NCBI RefSeq assembly: GCF_000496695.1
Contig: NZ_BAUJ01000048.1
Span: forward strand, 1-40,773
Length of the DNA stretch: 40,773 nt
DNA from: Vibrio halioticoli NBRC 102217
GTDB taxonomy: Bacteria > Pseudomonadota > Gammaproteobacteria > Enterobacterales > Vibrionaceae
Direction of reading: 5' to 3'
The first letter of the stretch is position 1, and the number at the start of each line of letters is the position of its first letter. Positions 1 through 12,033 of this stretch are shown piece after piece. The position numbers were made by a program, and so were the translations under genes. Below the pieces are notes generated by a model. The model saw only the letters and a list, made by a program, of their open reading frames with translations, had not been told where the DNA came from and did no database searches.

Positions 1-1
1 G

Positions 2-67
2 ATAAGTAGTTATTCTACAATCAAAAATTCTAACGCCGTTATCGAGTATTTTAACAAGCTAGAATGA
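2..67 (+). other. Short open frame entering from the left edge (unidentified)
   Basis: A reading frame open from base 2 ends at a TGA at 65-67. It encodes about 21 residues, including STIKNSNAVIEYFNKLE, with no start codon inside the window. It could be the 3' end of a plus-strand gene cut by the window edge, or simply non-coding DNA. The same stretch carries ATTCTA twice (12-17 and 27-32) and its complement TAGAAT (60-65), so it could instead fold as an RNA or DNA element. I do not recognise a protein family from so few residues. Confidence 0.25.
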
Positions 68-102
68 CCAGTTATTTAGTACGATTGGTATTACATGTTT
101 AC

Positions 103-151
103 ATCACTAAGTGACCTCAGGATGACACGCACCCTGAAGTCACTTAGTGAT
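103..151. repeat. 19-bp inverted repeat with 11-nt spacer
   Basis: Arms 103-121 and 133-151 pair over 19 positions with one mismatch (116 against 138). Each arm contains a nearly self-palindromic 11-mer, TCACTAAGTGA on the left and TCACTTAGTGA on the right. No T-run follows on either strand, so it is not a classical intrinsic terminator. It lies between the left-edge element and the atp terminator. It could be an operator, a transcript-end hairpin or an intergenic repeat. Confidence 0.7.
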
Positions 152-203
152 ATAAGCCACTTAGCTATATATTAACCTAAACATCCTAGATTTGGCACAA
201 AAC

Positions 204-232
204 AAAAAGGTGACCCTAGGGCCACCTTTTTT
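204..232 (-). terminator. Intrinsic terminator of the atp operon
   Basis: A GC-rich stem (GGTG-A-CCC at 209-216, GGG-C-CACC at 218-225, one A/C mismatch) is flanked by A5 on the left and T6 on the right. Read on the minus strand it is a hairpin followed by a T-run, starting about 20 bases beyond the atpC stop codon. The flanking A and T runs could let it act in both directions. Confidence 0.85.
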
Positions 233-253
233 CGATACGCTATGGCTAATAAA

Positions 254-676
254 TTAGCGACGCTTTCTAGTAAGTTCTGCAACTCTAACTTGAGCAATCG
301 CTTTAGCCAATTCACTGGCTGCCTGAGCAAAGTCCATGTCGCCGTGCTGATTAAGAATGCTCTCTTCAGCTTTGCGTTTGGCTTCTTCTGCTTTAGAAGC
401 ATCGATATCTTCACCACGAATTGCTGTATCAGCCAGTACAGTTGCTGTACCAGGCTGAACTTCAACAATACCACCAGAGACATAAATGAACTCTTCGTGG
501 CCGTGCTGCTTCACGATGCGAACCATACCAGGAGTAATAGCGGTCAACAGCGGAGTGTGGCCGTGGAAAATACCAAGCTCACCTTCGCTACCGGTCACCT
601 GGAACGTTTCTACGCGCCCAGAAAACAGTTTTTTCTCTGCGCTAACTACGTCAAGGTGAAAGGTTATTGCTGCCAT
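254..676 (-). CDS. atpC: ATP synthase F1 epsilon subunit
   Basis: This is the epsilon subunit of the F1 central stalk. It binds gamma, contacts the c-ring and can inhibit ATP hydrolysis through its C-terminal helices. The 140-residue product opens [20 protein letters not shown], followed by the beta-sandwich segment [16 protein letters not shown] (residues about 31-46) and a C-terminal helical part rich in Ala, Glu and Lys. Length matches the family (139-140 aa). It is the last gene of the operon, 18 bases after atpD, and is followed by an intrinsic terminator. Confidence 0.97.
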   Translation of the reverse strand: MAAITFHLDVVSAEKKLFSGRVETFQVTGSEGELGIFHGHTPLLTAITPGMVRIVKQHGHEEFIYVSGGIVEVQPGTATVLADTAIRGEDIDASKAEEAKRKAEESILNQHGDMDFAQAASELAKAIAQVRVAELTRKRR

Positions 677-694
677 ATTGCCTCCTAATCAGAC

Positions 695-2113
<1,419 letters not shown>

Positions 2114-2132
2114 CTAATTCGTTGTCCTAAAA

Positions 2133-2999
2133 CTAAACCGCAGCTGCACCAGAACAAATTTCTGATAGCTCTTGGGTAATCGCAGCCTGACGAGCTTTGT
2201 TATACACAAGCTGTAAATCTTCGATCAGGTTGTTTGCGTTATCCGTTGCAGCTTTCATTGCCACCATTCGAGCGGCCTGCTCACAAGCTAGGTTCTCAAC
2301 CACGCCTTGATACACACTAGATTCGATATAACGAATCAACAATGCATCTAGCAAAGGTTTCGGCTCTGGCTCGTAAATGTAGTCCCACTGATGGTCACGC
2401 TGCATTTCTTCGCTGTCTGATTTAGGTAAAGGCAGTAATTGATCGATCGTTGGTTCTTGAACCATAGTGTTCACAAACTTATTGAACACTATGAAGAGGC
2501 GATCCAACTCACCTTCATCATATTTCTTCAACATAACGCGTACTGAACCGATCAAATCTTCCAGACTTGGGTTATCACCCAGACCAGAAGTTTGAGCTGC
2601 TACTTTCGCGCCGCTGTTGTTAAAGAATGCTGTTGCCTTTGAGCCGATAACGGCTAAGTCAATTTCAGCACCACTTTCCTGCCAAGTTTGCATATCTAGA
2701 ATGGCTTTTTTGAACAAGTTAATGTTCAAGCCACCACACAAACCACGGTCAGTAGAAACTATGATGTAACCAACACGCTTGGCTTCGCGTTCCTCTAGGT
2801 ACGGATGTTTGTACTCTAGGCTACCGCTAGCCAAATGACCGATCACCTTACGCATTGTTTCTGCATATGGACGGGACGCTTCCATCGCATCTTGCGAGCG
2901 ACGCATTTTTGAAGCGGCTACCATTTCCATTGCTTTCGTAATCTTCTGTGTGCTTTTAACACTACCGATTTTATTACGTATTTCTTTTGCGCCGGCCAT
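2133..2999 (-). CDS. atpG: ATP synthase F1 gamma subunit
   Basis: This is the gamma subunit, the rotating coiled-coil shaft of F1. The 288-residue protein has the two signature ends: the N-terminal helix [25 protein letters not shown] (residues 2-26, written here only as a marker of the first helix) and a C-terminal helix with [17 protein letters not shown] and [15 protein letters not shown]. The central Rossmann-like domain contains [11 protein letters not shown]. Length matches the family (about 287 aa). It follows atpA and precedes atpD in the usual order. Confidence 0.97.
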   Translation of the reverse strand: MAGAKEIRNKIGSVKSTQKITKAMEMVAASKMRRSQDAMEASRPYAETMRKVIGHLASGSLEYKHPYLEEREAKRVGYIIVSTDRGLCGGLNINLFKKAILDMQTWQESGAEIDLAVIGSKATAFFNNSGAKVAAQTSGLGDNPSLEDLIGSVRVMLKKYDEGELDRLFIVFNKFVNTMVQEPTIDQLLPLPKSDSEEMQRDHQWDYIYEPEPKPLLDALLIRYIESSVYQGVVENLACEQAARMVAMKAATDNANNLIEDLQLVYNKARQAAITQELSEICSGAAAV

Positions 3000-3043
3000 C
3001 GTTACTCTCCGTTAGTAGGTGACTCTTTCAAGTCACCAACCAA

Positions 3044-4585
3044 TTACCAGGTTTGGGTTGCTTTAAAATCAGTGACGATTTTTTGAAGCTGAGCTTCAAT
3101 TTCGTCGTTGTAAGCACCCGTTTGGTTGATCTCTTCCGCTAGATCAGCGAACTGACCATGAGCATACGACAGTAGAGCGGCTTCAAAATCTAGAATCTTA
3201 TTAAGTTCAATATCTTCTAGGAAACCACGCTCAGCAGCAAAGATAACAAGGGCTTGTGAGAACACTGACATAGGAGCGTATTGCTTCTGTTTCATCAGTT
3301 CTGTCACTTTAGCACCATGATCAAGTTGCTTCTTAGTCGTGTCATCAAGGTCTGAAGAGAACTGAGCAAATGCTGCTAGTTCACGGTATTGAGCTAGTGC
3401 TGTACGAATACCACCAGACAATTTCTTGATGATCTTAGTCTGCGCTGAACCACCTACACGAGATACCGAGATACCTGGGTCAACCGCTGGACGTACGCCG
3501 GCGTTGAATAGTTCAGTTTGAAGGAAGATCTGGCCATCAGTAATCGAGATTACGTTTGTAGGTACGAATGCTGATACGTCACCTGCTTGGGTTTCGATAA
3601 TAGGAAGAGCGGTCAAAGAACCTGTCTTACCTTTTACTTCACCCTTGGTGAAACGCTCTACATACTCTTCGTTTACACGAGCAGCACGCTCTAGTAGACG
3701 AGAGTGAAGATAGAATACGTCACCAGGGAATGCTTCACGACCCGGTGGACGTTTCAGTAGTAGAGAGATTTGACGGTACGCTACCGCTTGCTTAGACAGA
3801 TCATCATAGATGATCAATGCGTCTTCGCCACGGTCGCGGAAGTATTCACCCATTGCACAACCCGCATAAGGCGCTAGGTATTGCAGTGCAGCAGATTCAG
3901 ATGCAGAAGCAACAACAACTACTGTGTTGGCTAGTGCACCGTGCTCTTCAAGCTTACGAACCACGTTAGCGATGGTTGAAGCTTTCTGGCCGATTGCTAC
4001 ATAAATTGAGAAAATACCAGAATCTTTCTGGTTAATGATGGCATCAATTGCCAGCGCTGTTTTACCAGTCTGACGGTCACCGATGATAAGTTCACGCTGA
4101 CCACGACCGATAGGGATCATGGAATCAACTGACTTATAACCAGTTTGTACAGGTTGGTCTACCGACTTACGGTCGATAACGCCAGGTGCGATAACTTCTA
4201 CAGGAGAAGTTAGTGCAGCGTTGATCGGTCCTTTACCATCAATAGGCTCACCAAGTGTGTTTACAACACGACCTAGTAATTCAGGGCCTACTGGAACCTC
4301 AAGGATACGACCAGTACCTGTAACTTTCATGCCTTCCTGTAGGTCAGCATATGGGCCCATTACTACTGCACCAACCGAGTCACGCTCAAGGTTAAGTGCG
4401 AGTGCGTATTTGCCACCCGGTAATTCAATCATTTCACCTTGCATAACGTCTGCAAGGCCGTGGATACGAATGATGCCATCGCTTACCGAAACGATAGTAC
4501 CTTCGTTGCGAGCTTCATTTACAACGTTGAAAGATTCAATACGTTGTTTAATTAGATCGCTAATTTCCGTGGAATTAAGTTGCAT
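3044..4585 (-). CDS. atpA: ATP synthase F1 alpha subunit
   Basis: This is the non-catalytic nucleotide-binding alpha subunit of F1. From the chosen start [15 protein letters not shown] it is 513 residues, the length of the Escherichia coli protein. An upstream in-frame start would add 10 residues overlapping the atpH end and the ribosome site GGGG/GGAG, so it was rejected. Walker A is GDRQTGKT at 169-176 (Lys175), and the Arg-finger region [13 protein letters not shown] is present. It sits between atpH and atpG. Confidence 0.98.
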   Translation of the reverse strand: MQLNSTEISDLIKQRIESFNVVNEARNEGTIVSVSDGIIRIHGLADVMQGEMIELPGGKYALALNLERDSVGAVVMGPYADLQEGMKVTGTGRILEVPVGPELLGRVVNTLGEPIDGKGPINAALTSPVEVIAPGVIDRKSVDQPVQTGYKSVDSMIPIGRGQRELIIGDRQTGKTALAIDAIINQKDSGIFSIYVAIGQKASTIANVVRKLEEHGALANTVVVVASASESAALQYLAPYAGCAMGEYFRDRGEDALIIYDDLSKQAVAYRQISLLLKRPPGREAFPGDVFYLHSRLLERAARVNEEYVERFTKGEVKGKTGSLTALPIIETQAGDVSAFVPTNVISITDGQIFLQTELFNAGVRPAVDPGISVSRVGGSAQTKIIKKLSGGIRTALAQYRELAAFAQFSSDLDDTTKKQLDHGAKVTELMKQKQYAPMSVFSQALVIFAAERGFLEDIELNKILDFEAALLSYAHGQFADLAEEINQTGAYNDEIEAQLQKIVTDFKATQTW

Positions 4586-4598
4586 GCTCCAATCCCCA

Positions 4599-5132
4599 TT
4601 AAGACTGCAATGCATCGCTCAGGCGGTTCAAACGACCTCGCGCTGAGTTATCAATGACTAGGTCTCCGGCTCGAATAATAACCCCACCAAGTAGGGTCTC
4701 ATCTATACTGCAATTCAGCTTCACTTTGCGGTCAAAGCGTTGCTCTAACTTGCTAATCATGTTGTCTTGCTGTTGTTTCGACAGCTCAGAAGCAGAAATC
4801 ACATCCACATCAATAAGCTTATCGTGCTCTCGTCTAAGAGCTAAAAACTCAGCTAGAACAGAAGGTAACGCCTTTAATCGACCGTTACTTGCCATCACCT
4901 TAAGTAGGTTTTGGCCATGTTCATCAAGTTGTTCGCCACAAACCACAATGAGCAGTTCTGATAATTTGTTGGCTGTTAATGAGCCATCTAATACATCAGA
5001 AATTTCTTTGTGCTTCGTTACTTCGGCAGCAAAAGCCAACATTTGACCCCATTGGTCTAACGTGTCTTTTTCTACCGCAAAATCGAATGCTGCTTTAGCA
5101 TAGGGGCGTGCGATTGTTACCAAATCCGACAT
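4599..5132 (-). CDS. atpH: ATP synthase F1 delta subunit
   Basis: This is the delta subunit (OSCP homologue), which ties the top of the F1 alpha3beta3 ring to the b-subunit stator. The product is 177 residues, as in the family. It opens [19 protein letters not shown] and has the C-terminal region [20 protein letters not shown] with the conserved GG(V/I)IIRAGD motif. It lies 14 bases downstream of atpF and 13 bases upstream of the chosen atpA start, consistent with tight operon coupling. Confidence 0.97.
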   Translation of the reverse strand: MSDLVTIARPYAKAAFDFAVEKDTLDQWGQMLAFAAEVTKHKEISDVLDGSLTANKLSELLIVVCGEQLDEHGQNLLKVMASNGRLKALPSVLAEFLALRREHDKLIDVDVISASELSKQQQDNMISKLEQRFDRKVKLNCSIDETLLGGVIIRAGDLVIDNSARGRLNRLSDALQS

Positions 5133-5146
5133 AAGCGCCCCTTGTA

Positions 5147-5617
5147 TTAAAGTTTTGCAGTAATGTTTTCAAGAATATCTTGTTGCGCATCTTTATCGAT
5201 TGAGCGCTCCAAGATTTTCTCGGCACCAGCAATAGCCAGAGTAGCAACTTGTTTGCGCAGTTCATCGCGAGCGCGGCTACGGTCAGCTTCAACTTCTGCT
5301 TCAGCTTGCGCTAAGATTTTTTGGCGTTCCGCCTGTGCATCTTCGCGTGCTTCATCAATAATTTGAGCTTTACGTTTGTTCGCTGAATCGATGATCTCAG
5401 TTGCTGTGCGCTTCGCTTCTTTTAATTGTTCAGAAGCGTTGGCTTGTGCCAGGTTCAAGTTCTTTTCTGCGCGTTCAGCGGCAGATAGACCGTCAGCAAT
5501 TTTCTTCTGACGTTCTTCGATCGCTTCAATGATTGGTGGCCATACATACTTCATGCAGAACCAGACAAACATTGCAAACGAGATTGCTTGACCTAGCAGA
5601 GTTGCGTTCATTTCCAC
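5147..5617 (-). CDS. atpF: ATP synthase Fo b subunit
   Basis: This is the b subunit of the peripheral stalk: one N-terminal membrane helix (residues about 5-26, with [13 protein letters not shown]) followed by a long charged coiled coil. The start is GTG ([10 protein letters not shown]), 8 bases after an AGGGG ribosome site, and gives 156 residues, the usual length. The in-frame ATG two codons later is too far from that site (14 bases) and would shorten the protein. Located between atpE and atpH. Confidence 0.95.
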   Translation of the reverse strand: MEMNATLLGQAISFAMFVWFCMKYVWPPIIEAIEERQKKIADGLSAAERAEKNLNLAQANASEQLKEAKRTATEIIDSANKRKAQIIDEAREDAQAERQKILAQAEAEVEADRSRARDELRKQVATLAIAGAEKILERSIDKDAQQDILENITAKL

Positions 5618-5677
5618 AACAGCTACCCCTTTTAATTAATCAACAAAGTTTCAGATGAATGATCTACGATCTACTGA

Positions 5678-5965
<288 letters not shown>

Positions 5966-5979
5966 TTACGTTTATAAAA

Positions 5980-7184
<1,205 letters not shown>

Positions 7185-7324
7185 GTATTCATTTCCTCGA
7201 AAAACAACTTTTGCTCAACTTTCATCAAGCAAAAATTCCGAATTATGTCTCCAACGTCATGTATTGCATGTGAAAATTCACGAAAAATAATGACTATATG
7301 GATCTACTTGAACTGAACCGATTA

Positions 7325-8218
7325 TCACACGATGCGTTCAAGCTTCGCGATTAACAGTTCTAATTTGTGAGGCTCGTCAACACTAATCGTCAATTTTGCT
7401 GTACCACTTTTGTTTCTAATCAAAGAAACTTCATTTCCAAGCGTTTTTGACAATTTTTCTGACAAAGAAACCGCCTCTTGATCGATAATTTTTTTATCTT
7501 CTTTGGCTGGCGGCTGAAGGATATTTTTTACCAGTTGTTCCGTTTGTCTAACTGTAAGTTGTTTTTTAACAGCGATTAGTGCTGATTCAACTTGTTGCTT
7601 CCCATCAATTGCTAAAAGAGCTCTGGCATGCCCCATATCCAATAATCCATCAGAAACCAACTTTTTAACTTCTACTTCTAACTGATTTAAACGCAATAAG
7701 TTACTGACTGCTGTTCGCGACTTTCCTATTACTTCAGCTATTTGTTGATGCGATAATTCGAATTTAGTTCTTAAACTCTCTAACGCATGCGCTTCTTCAA
7801 CGGCATTTAAATTTTCACGTTGAATATTTTCAATCAAGGCCATTGCGATTGCGGCTTTGTCTTGTACACGCTTAACAACACAAGGAACCTGAGTTAACCC
7901 CGCTTGTTTGGCTGCGCGCCAACGCCTTTCACCTGCAATGATTTCATACTTATTGTTGTCAACTTGACGGACAACAATCGGTTGAATAATACCTTGAGAG
8001 CGAATGGACGCGCTCAATTCTGCTAGGGCGTCCTCATCCATCTCTGTTCGAGGCTGATAAACACCCGGCTGTAAACGCTCTACAGCTATATCCTGCATGT
8101 CTCCACTCGTAGATGTACTGACTGAATCAGACTCATGAGTTGGCGTATTTTTCTCTCTTGCTATCGCACTTGTCGATAACAGTGCATCCAATCCTTTACC
8201 TAGACCGCGCTTTGACAT
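7325..8218 (-). CDS. parB: Chromosome partitioning protein ParB
   Basis: This CTP-dependent DNA clamp loads at parS sites near the origin and works with ParA in segregation. The 297-residue protein has the N-terminal KRGLGKGLDALL ParA-interaction peptide, the GERRWRA CTP-binding motif (residues 96-102), the NIQRENLN motif, a helix-turn-helix (about 155-178, SHQQIAEVIGKSRTAVSNLL) and a C-terminal dimerisation region. It lies 23 bases after parA, in the order rsmG-parA-parB known from Vibrio chromosome 1 and Pseudomonas. Confidence 0.96.
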   Translation of the reverse strand: MSKRGLGKGLDALLSTSAIAREKNTPTHESDSVSTSTSGDMQDIAVERLQPGVYQPRTEMDEDALAELSASIRSQGIIQPIVVRQVDNNKYEIIAGERRWRAAKQAGLTQVPCVVKRVQDKAAIAMALIENIQRENLNAVEEAHALESLRTKFELSHQQIAEVIGKSRTAVSNLLRLNQLEVEVKKLVSDGLLDMGHARALLAIDGKQQVESALIAVKKQLTVRQTEQLVKNILQPPAKEDKKIIDQEAVSLSEKLSKTLGNEVSLIRNKSGTAKLTISVDEPHKLELLIAKLERIV

Positions 8219-8241
8219 TTATCTTGTTCCTTAGAAATTTT

Positions 8242-9015
8242 TTATACTGTAACTTCTTCACGGCGCAATATCTCCCCCGCAAGGGCAAGATAAGCTTTAG
8301 CTCCAGCTGAATGTTTATCATAATACATTGCTGGTTTGCCATGACTTGGAGCTTCAGCTAAGCGTACATTTCTAGGAATCACCGTACGATAAACTTTAGT
8401 GCCAAAGTGTTGCTTCAATTGATCCGAAACCTCATTAGAAAGACGGTTTCTTGGGTCAAACATTGTTCGCAACAAGCCTTCTATTTTTAAATTTTCATTG
8501 ACTACAGCCGCTAGCTTACTGATGGTATCCATCAAAGCGGTCAAGCCTTCTAGTGCAAAATACTCACACTGCATTGGCACTAATACGGAATCAGAAGCTG
8601 CCATAGCGTTGATCGTCAGCAAGTTAAGTGATGGTGGGCAATCAATAAAAATAAAGTCATATTGATCACGTACATTTGCGAGGGCATTTTTTAGCCTAAC
8701 TTCTCGAGCAAACACTTCCATCAATTTAATTTCTGCTGCCGTTACATCACCGTTGGCTGCAATCAGGTCGTATCCACCTGTTTTTGAGTGAGTCACCACC
8801 TCTGCAAACGGAGTTTCTTCCACAAGTAGATCATAAGCTGTTGTTTCTACTTGGTACTTATCCACACCACTTGCCATAGTGGCGTTGCCTTGAGGATCGA
8901 GATCGATCACTAAAATACTGCGCTTAGTCGCTGCCATCGAAGCGGCTAAGTTAACGCAGGTTGTGGTTTTGCCTACACCACCTTTCTGATTGGCAATTGA
9001 TATAATTTTTCCCAC
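8242..9015 (-). CDS. parA: Chromosome partitioning ATPase ParA
   Basis: This is a deviant-Walker ATPase (ParA/MinD/Soj family) that positions origins together with ParB. Near the N-terminus it has KGGVGKTT with the signature lysine, then DLDPQGNAT and the Walker B FIFIDCPPSL. The open frame can begin at a TTG (9021), but that codon is one base after the ribosome site GGAAGAG. The GTG at 9015 has a spacing of 7 and gives 257 residues starting GKIISIANQ, my recollection of the Vibrio length. It is 14 bases downstream of rsmG and probably co-transcribed. Confidence 0.94.
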   Translation of the reverse strand: MGKIISIANQKGGVGKTTTCVNLAASMAATKRSILVIDLDPQGNATMASGVDKYQVETTAYDLLVEETPFAEVVTHSKTGGYDLIAANGDVTAAEIKLMEVFAREVRLKNALANVRDQYDFIFIDCPPSLNLLTINAMAASDSVLVPMQCEYFALEGLTALMDTISKLAAVVNENLKIEGLLRTMFDPRNRLSNEVSDQLKQHFGTKVYRTVIPRNVRLAEAPSHGKPAMYYDKHSAGAKAYLALAGEILRREEVTV

Positions 9016-9029
9016 GCTCAAACTCTTCC

Positions 9030-9659
9030 CTAATCTTGGTCTTGTAAGATTACAAGATGTCGCTCACCATCGAGCTCAGGTACTATCAAAGGTTTGACGC
9101 TGATCACGTTGCACCAATCAGGAAGTTGCGCTACCTCTTCTTGTGAGACTTGGCCTTTCAGAGCCACAAACACGCCAGAATCCTCTTTAGTCAAATGACG
9201 ACACCAATTCACCATGTCGGTCATTGAAGCAAATGCTCGACTTAAAACGGCATCAAACTTCTGTTCTGGTTGAAATTCTTCAACTCGACTAAGAACAGGA
9301 GTGACGTTCTCAATTTTAAGTTCATGCAACACTTGCTTGATAAAGCGAATGCGCTTTCCAAGACTGTCTAGAAGGAAAAACTCACAATCGGGGTTCATTA
9401 TCGCCAAAGGAACACCAGGTAAACCTGGGCCAGTACCTACATCAATAAATCGTTGTCCCTCTAAATGAGGTGACACCACAATACTGTCCATAATATGTTT
9501 AATTAACATATCGCTAGGATTACGTACCGACGTTAAGTTGTAGGCTTTGTTCCATTTGTTCAATAGTTCCACATAGCCGACCAACTGATCAATCTGTTTT
9601 GGTGAAACTGACAATTCTGTTTTTGCAATAAGTAATTCTAATTGTTGATGTAAACTCAT
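9030..9659 (-). CDS. rsmG: 16S rRNA (guanine-527-N7)-methyltransferase
   Basis: This S-adenosylmethionine-dependent enzyme (formerly GidB) methylates N7 of G527 in 16S rRNA; loss gives low-level streptomycin resistance in several bacteria. The 209-residue protein has a Rossmann methyltransferase fold with the glycine-rich loop [16 protein letters not shown] (residues about 66-81) and the N-terminal [12 protein letters not shown] motif. Its ATG overlaps the mnmG stop by four bases (ATGA), indicating translational coupling. Confidence 0.97.
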   Translation of the reverse strand: MSLHQQLELLIAKTELSVSPKQIDQLVGYVELLNKWNKAYNLTSVRNPSDMLIKHIMDSIVVSPHLEGQRFIDVGTGPGLPGVPLAIMNPDCEFFLLDSLGKRIRFIKQVLHELKIENVTPVLSRVEEFQPEQKFDAVLSRAFASMTDMVNWCRHLTKEDSGVFVALKGQVSQEEVAQLPDWCNVISVKPLIVPELDGERHLVILQDQD

Positions 9660-11557
9660 TTTGCAATTTCCTCGCCTTTCTTCAAAAGGCCTTGTTTTTT
9701 AAGACAAACTAGCAAAATAGAGATGGCTGCAGGTGTGATTCCTGAGATGCGAGAAGCGATACCAATCGTCTCTGGTTTCATATCCGTTAGCTTGGCAACC
9801 ACTTCATTTGAAAGGCCAGAAACCTGAGAGTAGTCAAATTCGTAAGGGATTTGAGTATTTTCATGACGCATCGATTTAGCTATTTCATCTTGCTGACGCT
9901 GAATATAACCTTCGTATTTCACCTGAATTTCCACTTGCTCTGAGGCTTGTTGATCCTCAAGAGCAGGAGCAAACATATCCAACTCAGTCAGCTGTTGATA
10001 ATTGAGCTCTGGTCTACGCAAAAGATCTTCACCGCTTGCCTCTCTGGTTAACGGCGTTTTCAGTAGCTTATTAAGCTCAGCCACGCCTTCAGATTTCGGG
10101 TTGACCCATATGCCTGCTAGTCGTTGACGTTCCGTGGCCATGCCTTCCATTTTTTGGTTAAAGCGCGCCCAACGTTGTTCAGAGATTAAGCCAAGTTCAT
10201 GCGCTTTTTCGGTTAAACGAACATCGGCGTTGTCTTCGCGTAACAGCAATCGATATTCTGCACGTGAGGTAAACATACGATACGGTTCTTTGGTGCCCAT
10301 AGTGGATAGATCATCAATCAATACCCCCATGTAAGCTTGATCGCGACGTGGTGACCAACCTTCTTTTTCTTGAGAGAACAAACTGGCGTTCAAACCCGCC
10401 ATCAGGCCTTGCGCAGCGGCTTCTTCGTAACCGGTAGTACCGTTGATCTGACCGGCTAGGAAAAGTCCCTTAATAAATTTGGTTTCGTAAGTGTGTTTCA
10501 AATCTCGAGGATCAAAGAAATCATACTCAATCGCATAACCTGGGCGCACAATATGCGCATTTTCAAAACCTTTCATTGAGCGAACAATCTGTACTTGAAC
10601 ATCAAAAGGAAGGCTGGTTGAAATACCATTTGGGTACAGTTCGTGAGTGCTTAGTCCCTCTGGCTCAATAAAAATTTGGTGGCTGTTTTTATCGGCAAAA
10701 CGCATCACCTTGTCTTCAATTGATGGACAATATCTAGGACCAATACCTTCGATAACCCCAGCATACATTGGGCTTCGGTCGAGGTTATTGCGAATCACTT
10801 CATGAGTCGATTCATTGGTATGGGTTATGTAACAAGGCACTTGAGGTGGCTGCTGATTACGATTACCAATGAAGGAGAAAACTGGAGTTGGATTGTCACC
10901 GTGCTGCACATCAAGCTGACTAAAATCAACACTACGAGCATCAATTCTTGGTGGAGTACCGGTTTTTAGTCGATCCACTCTAAATGGAAGATCACGCAAT
11001 CGCTGCGCTAAAGCGATCGATGAAGGATCACCTGTACGACCACCAGACGCGCTTTCCATTCCGATATGGATCTTTCCGCCTAGGAAGGTACCAACGGTCA
11101 ATACAACGGCTTTGGCTTCGAATTTAAGCCCCATTTGTGTGATAACACCCCTGACCTGATCATTCTCAACGATCAGATCATCGACCGACTGTTGAAACAA
11201 AGTTAAGTTAGGAGTGTTTTCTAATTCTGTACGAACAAACGCTTTGTACAATGCACGATCCGCTTGTGCTCTAGTCGCACGAACAGCTGGACCTTTGGAA
11301 GCGTTTAGAGTTCTAAATTGAATACCTGCATGATCAATGGCGCGTGCCATTAATCCACCCATAGCATCAACCTCTTTCACAAGGTGACCTTTACCAATAC
11401 CGCCAATGGCCGGATTGCAAGACATCTGACCTAAAGTGTCAATATTGTGAGTCAACAACAGTGTCTTTTGGCCTGTTCTTGCTGCAGATAAGGCTGCTTC
11501 AGTACCAGCATGACCACCACCAACGATGATGACATCAAATTTTTCGTGATAAAACAT
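9656..11557 (-). CDS. mnmG: tRNA uridine 5-carboxymethylaminomethyl modification enzyme MnmG
   Basis: This is the FAD-dependent partner of MnmE (formerly GidA) in modifying the wobble uridine of certain tRNAs. The 633-residue protein opens with the dinucleotide-binding fold [13 protein letters not shown] (residues about 10-22), then [17 protein letters not shown] with a catalytic cysteine, the TGTPPRID and [17 protein letters not shown] signatures and a C-terminal helical MnmE-binding domain. It is transcribed away from the origin, which begins at its 5' end. Confidence 0.98.
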   Translation of the reverse strand: MFYHEKFDVIIVGGGHAGTEAALSAARTGQKTLLLTHNIDTLGQMSCNPAIGGIGKGHLVKEVDAMGGLMARAIDHAGIQFRTLNASKGPAVRATRAQADRALYKAFVRTELENTPNLTLFQQSVDDLIVENDQVRGVITQMGLKFEAKAVVLTVGTFLGGKIHIGMESASGGRTGDPSSIALAQRLRDLPFRVDRLKTGTPPRIDARSVDFSQLDVQHGDNPTPVFSFIGNRNQQPPQVPCYITHTNESTHEVIRNNLDRSPMYAGVIEGIGPRYCPSIEDKVMRFADKNSHQIFIEPEGLSTHELYPNGISTSLPFDVQVQIVRSMKGFENAHIVRPGYAIEYDFFDPRDLKHTYETKFIKGLFLAGQINGTTGYEEAAAQGLMAGLNASLFSQEKEGWSPRRDQAYMGVLIDDLSTMGTKEPYRMFTSRAEYRLLLREDNADVRLTEKAHELGLISEQRWARFNQKMEGMATERQRLAGIWVNPKSEGVAELNKLLKTPLTREASGEDLLRRPELNYQQLTELDMFAPALEDQQASEQVEIQVKYEGYIQRQQDEIAKSMRHENTQIPYEFDYSQVSGLSNEVVAKLTDMKPETIGIASRISGITPAAISILLVCLKKQGLLKKGEEIAK

Positions 11558-11685
11558 GAGTTGACCTCGAATATTGCTATCGTGAAATGAGTGAACAAAA
11601 AGGAGGCGTATTCTACCTTCTTTCTGATCATTAGAAAATTGCTTTTAATGTTTTACACAATTTACCCGTTCTTAAATATATATAA

Positions 11686-11722
11686 GATCTTTATATAGAT
11701 CTTTTATTAGATCTATTATTAA
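11686..11722 (+). repeat. Three tandem AT-rich 13-mers (DNA unwinding element)
   Basis: GATCTTTATATAG (11686-11698), GATCTTTTATTAG (11698-11710) and GATCTATTATTAA (11710-11722) follow one another with a period of 12, neighbours sharing the G. They closely resemble the Escherichia coli 13-mer consensus GATCTNTTNTTTT, where the duplex first melts and DnaB is loaded. The preceding AT-only run (about 11672-11685) would extend the unwound region. Confidence 0.92.
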
Positions 11723-11735
11723 GCAAGCGATCTAG

Positions 11736-11744
11736 TGTGGATAA
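11736..11744 (-). promoter_or_regulatory. DnaA box (R1-like, perfect)
   Basis: TGTGGATAA is the complement of the perfect consensus TTATCCACA. It lies 13 bases from the last 13-mer and in the same orientation as R1 of Escherichia coli oriC, the position from which the DnaA oligomer grows towards the unwinding element. Confidence 0.92.
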
Positions 11745-11841
11745 GTTAGATTTGATTAATAAGATCAATAGCTTTGAGAGGATCACTTTCTGTGATCTTG
11801 AGTGGATCTAACTCTGTATTAACTGGGATCAAAAATGCCAC

Positions 11842-11850
11842 TTATGCACA
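11842..11850 (+). promoter_or_regulatory. DnaA box (R2-like)
   Basis: TTATGCACA fits TTATNCACA exactly. It lies near the middle of the origin, about 100 bases from the R1-like box. Confidence 0.85.
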
Positions 11851-11915
11851 GGGGGATAGATCACTATAAGTTGTTAATGGGATAACTATAGGTTAAACAC
11901 TGGATACCTAGGTAC

Positions 11916-11924
11916 TTATCCACA
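11916..11924 (+). promoter_or_regulatory. DnaA box (R4-like, perfect)
   Basis: TTATCCACA is a perfect consensus box, facing the R1-like box from the far end of the origin, as R4 does in Escherichia coli. The distance between the two outer boxes (about 190 bases end to end) is close to that in E. coli. Confidence 0.92.
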
Positions 11925-11963
11925 GAAAATAATTTTCTAACTGCTGTTTTTATGAACAAATAT

Positions 11964-12009
11964 TAGGCAAAAAGAAAAGCCGTTGTGCTTTTCACTGCAT
12001 CAACGGCTT
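11964..12009 (-). terminator. Terminator of the mnmE-mioC transcript at the origin edge
   Basis: AAGCCGTTG (11977-11985) and CAACGGCTT (12001-12009) form a perfect 9-bp stem with a 15-nt loop. On the minus strand the stem is followed by TTCTTTTTG. It lies about 25 bases beyond the mioC stop and should halt transcription before it reaches the DnaA boxes. Confidence 0.85.
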
Positions 12010-12033
12010 AGATATAGAGAGGAAAGTGGAGAG

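Larger units (their letters stand above)
11626..11930. other. oriC: Chromosomal replication origin (oriC)
   Basis: The gap between mnmG and mioC has the architecture of an enterobacterial-type origin. From left to right it has an AT-rich region, three tandem 13-mers beginning GATCT, a perfect inverted DnaA box next to them, further boxes at 11842-11850 and 11916-11924, and 11 GATC sites in about 240 bases (11626, 11686, 11698, 11710, 11729, 11763, 11781, 11794, 11805, 11827, 11859), as expected for Dam methylation and SeqA sequestration. An imperfect IHF-like sequence (ATCAATAGCTTT) starts near 11764. The edges are approximate. Confidence 0.95.

Noticed and set aside
242..688. 148-codon plus-strand open frame opposite atpC
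   Set aside because: atpC on the minus strand matches its family from end to end; the plus-strand frame has no recognisable domain or ribosome site.
4221..4646. 141-codon plus-strand open frame opposite atpA/atpH
   Set aside because: It lies antisense to a fully conserved gene, has no ribosome site and a Ser/Arg/Pro-rich composition typical of a shadow frame.
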